DNA of 62,261 nt from Craterilacuibacter sinensis (GTDB taxonomy: Bacteria; Pseudomonadota; Gammaproteobacteria; Burkholderiales; Chromobacteriaceae). Position numbers and translations under genes: made by a program. Of the stretch, positions 57,073 through 62,261 are shown piece by piece. Location: the NCBI RefSeq assembly GCF_009831765.1, contig NZ_WSSB01000015.1, positions 1 through 62,261 of the forward strand. Direction: 5' to 3'. The first letter of the stretch is position 1, and every line of letters begins with the position of its first letter. Under the pieces are notes generated by a model that saw only the letters and a program-made list of their open reading frames with translations, had not been told where the DNA came from and did no database searches.

Positions 57073-57101
57073 ATTATACAGAGGGGCTGCCCCCTCTGCA
57101 A
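57073..57101 (-). promoter_or_regulatory. spc-operon promoter
   Basis: Minus strand: TTGCAG (57101-57096), 17-nt spacer, perfect TATAAT (57078-57073). It lies in the gap directly after rpsQ, the same place as the spc promoter of E. coli. The spacer is occupied by the hairpin CAGAGGGG/CCCCTCTG (57079-57098). Confidence 0.75.
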
Positions 57102-57104
57102 GCT

Positions 57105-57368
57105 TTACGCCTGACGAGCTTTCTCGACCAGGCTGGTTACCACCCACGTCTTAGTCTTCGAGAGCGGACGGGATTCACTGATAACAACCAGATCACCCTC
57201 ACGATACTCGTTGGCTTCGTCGTGTGCGTGGAACTTATTGGAAAGACGGATCACCTTGCCGTAGATCGGGTGCTTAACCTTGCGCTCGACCAGTACGGTT
57301 ACAGTCTTGTCCATCTTGTCGCTGACGACTTTACCGGTCAGCGTACGTACCATTTTGATTTCGCTCAT
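57105..57368 (-). CDS. rpsQ: 30S ribosomal protein S17
   Basis: An 87-residue S17 ([24 protein letters not shown]). Last gene of the S10 operon before the 200-bp break that holds the spc promoter. Confidence 0.98.
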   Translation of the reverse strand: MSEIKMVRTLTGKVVSDKMDKTVTVLVERKVKHPIYGKVIRLSNKFHAHDEANEYREGDLVVISESRPLSKTKTWVVTSLVEKARQA

Positions 57369-57369
57369 A

Positions 57370-57558
57370 TTAAGCAGCCTTCTCTTTCAGAATGGTGCGC
57401 ACACGAGCGATGTCGCGGCGAACTTTCTTCAGTTCACTGTTTTTGGCGAGCTGCTGCGTGGCGTTTTGCATGCGCAGGGCAAACTGGGCCTTCAACAGGC
57501 TCAACAGTTCAACCTTCAGCTCGTCCACGTTCTTTGCTCTCAGTTCGGACGCTTTCAT
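57370..57558 (-). CDS. rpmC: 50S ribosomal protein L29
   Basis: A 62-residue L29 ([29 protein letters not shown]). Its ATG shares one base with the rplP stop. Confidence 0.97.
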   Translation of the reverse strand: MKASELRAKNVDELKVELLSLLKAQFALRMQNATQQLAKNSELKKVRRDIARVRTILKEKAA

Positions 57559-57974
57559 TACTGACCTACCTGTCTAATCACAAACATAGTGGCGATCGGC
57601 AATTTTGCTGCGGCCAAGCGGAAAGCTTCGCGGGCGAGCTCTTCAGCTACACCGTCCATCTCATACAGCATTTTGCCAGGCTGGATTTCTGCCACGTAGA
57701 ATTCCGGACTACCTTTACCGTTACCCATACGTACTTCGGCAGGCTTGGAGGTGATCGGCTTATCTGGGAATACACGAATCCAGATACGACCACCACGCTT
57801 GATGTGACGAGTCATGGCGCGACGAGCTGCCTCGATCTGACGCGCGGTCAGACGGCCACGACCCACAGCCTTCAGACCAAAATCACCGAAGCTCACCTTG
57901 TTACCACGGGTGGCGATACCGGTGTTACGGCCTTTGTGCTGTTTACGGTACTTGAGTCTAGTTGGCTGCAGCAT
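57558..57974 (-). CDS. rplP: 50S ribosomal protein L16
   Basis: A 138-residue L16 ([19 protein letters not shown]). Overlaps the end of rpsC by 17 bp, a conserved arrangement that suggests coupled translation. Confidence 0.98.
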   Translation of the reverse strand: MLQPTRLKYRKQHKGRNTGIATRGNKVSFGDFGLKAVGRGRLTARQIEAARRAMTRHIKRGGRIWIRVFPDKPITSKPAEVRMGNGKGSPEFYVAEIQPGKMLYEMDGVAEELAREAFRLAAAKLPIATMFVIRQVGQ

Positions 57975-58662
57975 TTCGTGCCCCCGACTTTCTGATTTTC
58001 TTCTCAGGCGCTACTGGAGCAGCCTGAACCTGACCCGGCTTCAGATCGCCCTTGTAGACCCAAACCTTGATACCGATGATACCGTAGGTGGTCTTGGCTT
58101 CAGAAGTCGCGTAATCAACATCAGCACGCAGAGTGTGCAAAGGCACACGGCCTTCACGATACCACTCGGTACGGGCGATTTCGATACCGTTCAGACGACC
58201 AGCACTCATGATCTTGATGCCCAGGGCACCCATGCGCATGGCGTTCTGCATGGAGCGCTTCATGGCACGACGGAACATCACACGCTTCTCGAGCTGAGAA
58301 GCAATGCCGTCGGCAATGATTTGCGCATCCACTTCAGGACGGCGGATTTCTTCGATATTAACGTGCACAGGCACACCCAGCTTGCTCTGCAGATCACGCT
58401 TGAGCAGCTCGATGTCTTCGCCCTTCTTGCCAATCACCACACCCGGACGTGCGCTGTGAATCGTAATGCGTGCGGACTTGGCCGGACGCTCGATCACTAC
58501 ACGACCTACGGATGCGTGAGCAAGACGCTTTTTCAGGAACTCACGGACTTCGATATCTTTCAACAGCATGCCAGGGAAATCCTGGGAGCTGGCGTACCAT
58601 TTCGAAGACCAGTTCTTAGTAACGGCAAGACGGAATCCCGTCGGATGAATCTTCTGACCCAT
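57958..58662 (-). CDS. rpsC: 30S ribosomal protein S3
   Basis: A 234-residue S3 with its KH domain ([20 protein letters not shown]). The C-terminal tail after residue 210 is Ala/Lys-rich and variable. Confidence 0.98.
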   Translation of the reverse strand: MGQKIHPTGFRLAVTKNWSSKWYASSQDFPGMLLKDIEVREFLKKRLAHASVGRVVIERPAKSARITIHSARPGVVIGKKGEDIELLKRDLQSKLGVPVHVNIEEIRRPEVDAQIIADGIASQLEKRVMFRRAMKRSMQNAMRMGALGIKIMSAGRLNGIEIARTEWYREGRVPLHTLRADVDYATSEAKTTYGIIGIKVWVYKGDLKPGQVQAAPVAPEKKIRKSGARNAAAN

Positions 58663-58672
58663 TGCTAACCCC

Positions 58673-59002
58673 TCAATTGCCTACGGTCAACGTAATGTGG
58701 CAAGTCTGCTTTTCGATGCGATTGCCACGACCTTTGGCGCGGGCCGTAAAGCGCTTCAGGCTCGGACCCTTGTCAACAAAAACGGTCGCCACCACCAAGG
58801 TGTCGATATCAGCGCCTTCGTTATGCTCAGCATTGGCAATTGCCGAGTTGAGCACTTTCTTCAGCAGTTCAGCACCTTTTTTAGGGCTGAATGCGAGAAT
58901 GTTCAGGGCTTCATCAACGGACTTACCGCGGATAAGATCGGCCACCAGGCGGCACTTCTGTGCCGACAAGCGAGCGTTTTTCAAATGTGCAGATACTCTC
59001 AT
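58673..59002 (-). CDS. rplV: 50S ribosomal protein L22
   Basis: A 109-residue L22 ([27 protein letters not shown]), ending in the conserved [18 protein letters not shown]. Confidence 0.98.
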   Translation of the reverse strand: MRVSAHLKNARLSAQKCRLVADLIRGKSVDEALNILAFSPKKGAELLKKVLNSAIANAEHNEGADIDTLVVATVFVDKGPSLKRFTARAKGRGNRIEKQTCHITLTVGN

Positions 59003-59011
59003 CGCTTCACC

Positions 59012-59290
59012 TTACCTCTTCTTAGCCTTCTTATCGGCAGCATGGCCTTTGAAGGTACGAGTCAGAGAGAATTCACCCAGTTTGTGACCAACCATGTTCT
59101 CGGAGATATAGACCGGAACGTGAGTGCGACCGTTGTGAACAGCAATCGTGAGACCAATGAAGTCCGGCAGGACGGTCGAACGACGCGACCAAGTCTTGAT
59201 CGGACGCTTGTCACTGGTTGCACGCGCCGCATCCACCTTACCCAGCAAGTGGAGATCAACAAACGGGCCTTTTTTAAGCGAACGTGCCAT
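59012..59290 (-). CDS. rpsS: 30S ribosomal protein S19
   Basis: A 92-residue S19 ([43 protein letters not shown]). Confidence 0.98.
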   Translation of the reverse strand: MARSLKKGPFVDLHLLGKVDAARATSDKRPIKTWSRRSTVLPDFIGLTIAVHNGRTHVPVYISENMVGHKLGEFSLTRTFKGHAADKKAKKR

Positions 59291-59295
59291 TTCAA

Positions 59296-60129
59296 TTAAC
59301 CTTTAGTGGAATAGCGGCGGCGTACGATCATATTGTCGGTACGCTTGTTGCGACGTGTACGGAAGCCCTTCGTCGGCTGGCCCCATGGGCTAACCGGCAC
59401 GCGGCCTTCACCAGTACGGCCTTCACCACCACCATGTGGGTGATCCACCGGGTTCATTGCAACACCACGTACGGTCGGACGGATACCGCGCCAGCGGTTT
59501 GCACCGGCCTTACCGATCTTACGCAGGCTGTGTTCGCCGTTGCCCACTTCGCCAATCGTGGCGCGGCAGTCAACGTGAACCTTGCGGATTTCACCCGAAC
59601 GCAGACGCAGCTGCGCGTAGATGCCTTCGCGAGCCAGCAGCATAGCGGACTGACCAGCGGAGCGTGCCAGCTGGGCGCCACGGCCTGGCTGCAGCTCGAT
59701 GCAGTGAATGGTCGTACCAACCGGGATATTACGGATTGGCAACGCATTACCGGCTTTGATCGGCGCTTCAGCGCCGGACAGCAGAACTTCACCGGCCTTA
59801 ACGCCACGCGGGGCGATCACATAACGACGTTCGCCGTCTGCATAGCACAACAGTGCGATGTGCGCAGTGCGGTTCGGATCGTATTCAACACGCTCAACTT
59901 TGGCCGGAATACTATCTTTGTTACGACGGAAGTCGATAAGGCGATAGTTTTTCTTGTGACCACCACCCATATGACGGGTAGTGATGTGACCATTATTGTT
60001 ACGACCACCTGTCGAATTTTTCTTTTCGATAAGAGCGGCGTGAGGCGCGCCCTTATGCAGGTCGGGGTGTACAACCTTGACAACTGCGCGGCGACCGGCA
60101 GATGTTGGCTTAACTTTAACGATAGGCAT
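59296..60129 (-). CDS. rplB: 50S ribosomal protein L2
   Basis: A 277-residue L2 with the peptidyl-transferase-proximal motif [14 protein letters not shown] near 225. Complete. Confidence 0.98.
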   Translation of the reverse strand: MPIVKVKPTSAGRRAVVKVVHPDLHKGAPHAALIEKKNSTGGRNNNGHITTRHMGGGHKKNYRLIDFRRNKDSIPAKVERVEYDPNRTAHIALLCYADGERRYVIAPRGVKAGEVLLSGAEAPIKAGNALPIRNIPVGTTIHCIELQPGRGAQLARSAGQSAMLLAREGIYAQLRLRSGEIRKVHVDCRATIGEVGNGEHSLRKIGKAGANRWRGIRPTVRGVAMNPVDHPHGGGEGRTGEGRVPVSPWGQPTKGFRTRRNKRTDNMIVRRRYSTKG

Positions 60130-60140
60130 GCTCTATCTCC

Positions 60141-60443
60141 TTACTCCGCGGACGCTGCGGTCAGATCAAATTCCTGACCTGGCACCAGGCTAACATAAGC
60201 CTTTTTCCAGTCCTTGCGACGACCCGATGTGCGACCGAAACGCTTGGTTTTACCCTTGGCGTTAATCGTTGCAACAGCGGCCACTTTGACATTGAACAGC
60301 AGCTCGACAGCAGCCTTGATCTCGGTCTTGTTGGCATCGGTCACAACGCGGAAAGCAACTTGCTGGTTCTTCTCAGCGATCAGCGTGCTTTTCTCGGACA
60401 CGATCGGAGCGAGGATAACCTGCATCAGACGTTCTTGATTCAT
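60141..60443 (-). CDS. rplW: 50S ribosomal protein L23
   Basis: A 100-residue L23 ([19 protein letters not shown]). The ATG at 60443 overlaps the rplD stop as ATGA; a GTG two codons upstream is less likely. Confidence 0.97.
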   Translation of the reverse strand: MNQERLMQVILAPIVSEKSTLIAEKNQQVAFRVVTDANKTEIKAAVELLFNVKVAAVATINAKGKTKRFGRTSGRRKDWKKAYVSLVPGQEFDLTAASAE

Positions 60444-61060
60444 GCCCACTGCTCCTCAAGTTGCTTGACAGCGTCGCGAGTGATCACAATCTTCTTAAAG
60501 CGAAGCAGGCTGTACGGATCAGCTTGCTGGGCTTCGATCACCAGAACGTTAGGAAGGTTACGCGACGAAAGGTAAAGATTTTCATCGAGCTCTTTGGTGA
60601 TGAACAGTGCCTGTTCCAGACCCATGGACTTCACAACACCTGCGAATTCCTTGGTCTTCGGCGTTTCAACCGACAGACTGTCAACCACGACCAGACGCTC
60701 ATCACGCACCAGTTGGGACAGAATCGTCGCAACACCGGCACGGAACATCTTGCGGTTAACCTTCTGGGTGAAGTTCTCGTCCGGCTTGTTCGGGAAAGCA
60801 CGACCACCGCCACGACGAATCGGGGACGAAGTCATACCGGCACGAGCATTGCCAGTACCTTTCTGCTTGAAAGGCTTCTTGGTCGAGTGGCTAACTTCGG
60901 CACGTGTCAACTGCGCACGGTTACCGCTGCGAGCATTCGCCAGGAATGCAGTCACAACCTGGTGAACCAGAGCTTCGTTGTAGTCGCGACCGAACAGCGC
61001 ATCAGACGCCAGCAGGTTCTCTACAGCCTGACCCTGGGTATTGATTACTTTCAATTCCAT
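60440..61060 (-). CDS. rplD: 50S ribosomal protein L4
   Basis: A 206-residue L4 ([20 protein letters not shown]) with the conserved loop [14 protein letters not shown]. In E. coli L4 represses the S10 operon by attenuation and translation block. Here its ATG overlaps the rplC stop (TGATG). Confidence 0.98.
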   Translation of the reverse strand: MELKVINTQGQAVENLLASDALFGRDYNEALVHQVVTAFLANARSGNRAQLTRAEVSHSTKKPFKQKGTGNARAGMTSSPIRRGGGRAFPNKPDENFTQKVNRKMFRAGVATILSQLVRDERLVVVDSLSVETPKTKEFAGVVKSMGLEQALFITKELDENLYLSSRNLPNVLVIEAQQADPYSLLRFKKIVITRDAVKQLEEQWA

Positions 61061-61704
61061 CACGCACCCGCCTTCACACTTGGACGAACCATCACGTCGC
61101 CATTCGTAGCACCAGGCACAGCGCCCTTAACCAGAATCAGCTGACGCTCGGTGTCGATACGAACAACCTCGAGGCACTGAACCGTGCTCTTGACGTTACC
61201 GTACTGGCCGGCCATACGCTTACCAGCAAACACGCGACCCGGATCCTGCGCCATACCGATAGAACCTGGGGTATTGTGCGAACGGGAGTTACCGTGCGAT
61301 GCGCGGTTGGACGAGAAGTTGTGACGCTTGATCACACCCGAGAAGCCCTTACCCTTGGAGGTACCGGTCACATCGACCAGTTGACCTACCTGGAAAATTT
61401 CCACGGTAATAGCATCGCCAGGTTTGAAAGCGGAAAGCTCTTCAGCGGTCAGCGTGAATTCACGCATCCCACGACCAGCCTCAACGCCAGCTTTGGCGAA
61501 GTGACCAGCGGCAGCCTTAACTACGCGGCTTGCCTTACGCTCGCCAAAGGCGACCTGAACAGCAGTGTAACCATCCACATCGGAGGTTTTAATTTGCGAA
61601 ACGCGGTTGGAAGCCATATCCAGCACAGTCACAGGGATGGAAGCACCATCCTCAGCGAAAATGCGGGTCATGCCGACCTTGCGTCCGACTAGACCTAAAG
61701 TCAT
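61060..61704 (-). CDS. rplC: 50S ribosomal protein L3
   Basis: A 214-residue L3 ([31 protein letters not shown]). The ATG at 61704 has AAGGAAA upstream; the in-frame extension runs into the terminator region and is not used. Confidence 0.98.
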   Translation of the reverse strand: MTLGLVGRKVGMTRIFAEDGASIPVTVLDMASNRVSQIKTSDVDGYTAVQVAFGERKASRVVKAAAGHFAKAGVEAGRGMREFTLTAEELSAFKPGDAITVEIFQVGQLVDVTGTSKGKGFSGVIKRHNFSSNRASHGNSRSHNTPGSIGMAQDPGRVFAGKRMAGQYGNVKSTVQCLEVVRIDTERQLILVKGAVPGATNGDVMVRPSVKAGA

Positions 61705-61741
61705 GTTTATTTCCTTTTGCAGGTGCCGATTACGATTGACC

Positions 61742-61770
61742 AGCATACAAAAACAAAAGCGGACTCGCAA
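61742..61770 (-). promoter_or_regulatory. candidate promoter for rplC onward
   Basis: Minus strand: TTGCGA (61770-61765), 17-nt spacer, TATGCT (61747-61742). The -35 is in the 3' arm of the terminator hairpin, so terminator and promoter overlap. A second weaker candidate upstream is TTGCAT (61815-61810), 18 nt, TACATT (61791-61786). Confidence 0.4.
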
Positions 61771-61784
61771 AATTGCGAGTCCGC
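61748..61784 (-). terminator. intrinsic terminator between rpsJ and rplC
   Basis: Perfect 12-bp arms GCGGACTCGCAA/TTGCGAGTCCGC with a 2-nt spacer, followed on the minus strand by TTTTGTTTTTG. It lies inside what is usually one uninterrupted S10 operon. Confidence 0.85.
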
Positions 61785-61847
61785 AAATGTATCACAGAAA
61801 ATTCATACAATGCAATAACTTAGCGTAACTGCATCGCGAATATCTGA

Positions 61848-62159
61848 TTACTGCAGTTTGATTTCCACGTCAACGCCAGCCGGCAGGTCGAGCTTCATCA
61901 AAGCATCAACCGTCTTGTCGGTAGGGTCCACGATGTCCATCAGACGCAGGTGAGTACGGATTTCCAGCTGGTCGCGGGAAGTCTTGTTCACGTGCGGCGA
62001 ACGCAGAATGTTGAAACGCTCGATCTTGGTCGGCAGCGGAACCGGACCCTTCACAACAGCGCCGGTGCGCTTTGCAGTCTCAACGATTTCCTGAGCCGAA
62101 CGATCGATCAGGTTGTAGTCAAACGCCTTCAGGCGGATGCGGATTTTTTGGCTTTGCAT
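61848..62159 (-). CDS. rpsJ: 30S ribosomal protein S10
   Basis: A 103-residue S10 ([31 protein letters not shown]), complete. It follows tuf by 18 bp and is followed by a terminator, so it may travel with the str/tuf transcript as well as with S10. Confidence 0.98.
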   Translation of the reverse strand: MQSQKIRIRLKAFDYNLIDRSAQEIVETAKRTGAVVKGPVPLPTKIERFNILRSPHVNKTSRDQLEIRTHLRLMDIVDPTDKTVDALMKLDLPAGVDVEIKLQ

Positions 62160-62177
62160 ACTATTCTCCGCGCCTGA

Positions 62178-62261
62178 TTAGGCGATGATCTTGGCGACGA
62201 CACCGGCACCAACAGTACGGCCACCTTCGCGAATAGCGAAGCGCAGACCGTCTTCCATAGC
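62178..62261 (-). CDS. tuf: elongation factor Tu, 3' end only
   Basis: The last 27 codons of EF-Tu (FAIREGGRTVGAGVVAKIIA then stop), cut by the window edge. Its place ahead of rpsJ marks the junction of the str and S10 operons. Confidence 0.95.
   Translation of the reverse strand, partial: AMEDGLRFAIREGGRTVGAGVVAKIIA

Noticed and set aside
51554-62261. Phage or mobile element signatures in the ribosomal cluster
   Set aside because: Gene order and spacing are the standard S10-spc-alpha order; the only break is the infA remnant.

Overview
The window looks like chromosome of a Neisseriales betaproteobacterium, most likely Chromobacteriaceae or a close relative. This rests on the tuf-S10-spc-alpha ribosomal cluster in betaproteobacterial order, a miaB-phoH-ybeY-corC-lnt run, aspA, ubiD, and a WbpA/WlbABC-type diacetamido-uronic acid locus. 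No phage, IS element, rRNA or CRISPR array was seen. One tRNA gene is present.

Layout. 0.2-10.4 kb: pyrimidine nucleotidase, VanZ-like membrane protein, potABCD polyamine importer, OmpW-type porin, ubiD and an M30-type metalloprotease lipoprotein. 10.5-16 kb: yggL, a small unknown gene, aspA, an outer-membrane barrel protein behind a palindrome-rich promoter, a LysR regulator and a membrane-bound diguanylate cyclase. 16.0-28.8 kb (all minus strand): a glycan assembly operon that makes UDP-GlcNAc(3NAc)A, with an initiating phosphoglycosyltransferase, three GT4-like glycosyltransferases, an acyltransferase and a flippase. It has no polymerase, chain-length regulator or ligase, and it carries two misfits: a low-GC FRG-domain gene and a LysE-type exporter. 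29-34.3 kb: spermidine-synthase-like gene, ttcA, pteridine reductase, MidA methyltransferase, tRNA-Met(CAU), a His-rich secreted peptide and a GNAT acetyltransferase. 34.4-38 kb: serine use (regulator, sdaC, sdaA). 38.5-43.8 kb: miaB, then the translationally coupled phoH-ybeY-corC-lnt run. 43.8-48.2 kb: beta-alanine/malonate-semialdehyde catabolism (class III transaminase and mmsA) divergent from a MocR regulator. 48.3-62.3 kb: the alpha, spc and S10 ribosomal operons, ending in the 3' end of tuf.

The glycan locus reads as a pathway: WbpA oxidises UDP-GlcNAc, WbpB/WlbA makes the 3-keto sugar, WbpE transaminates and WbpD acetylates. The glycosyltransferases then build a short oligosaccharide on an undecaprenyl phosphosugar, which Wzx flips. 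Without wzy/wzz/waaL this fits a short, non-polymerised glycan such as that of Neisseria-type O-linked protein glycosylation, with the oligosaccharyltransferase encoded elsewhere.

The most notable points beyond gene calls are: (1) a full-length but degenerate infA (IF-1) pseudogene between secY and rpmJ; (2) at each internal boundary of the ribosomal cluster (rpsJ/rplC, rpsQ/rplN, rpmJ/rpsM) a hairpin that overlaps the candidate promoter of the next operon; (3) a promoter whose -35/-10 spacer is filled by a perfect palindrome, upstream of an outer-membrane protein; (4) an FRG-domain gene spliced into the glycan operon and coupled to its downstream neighbour; (5) a terminator after aspA whose 3' arm holds the ribosome-binding site of the next gene.
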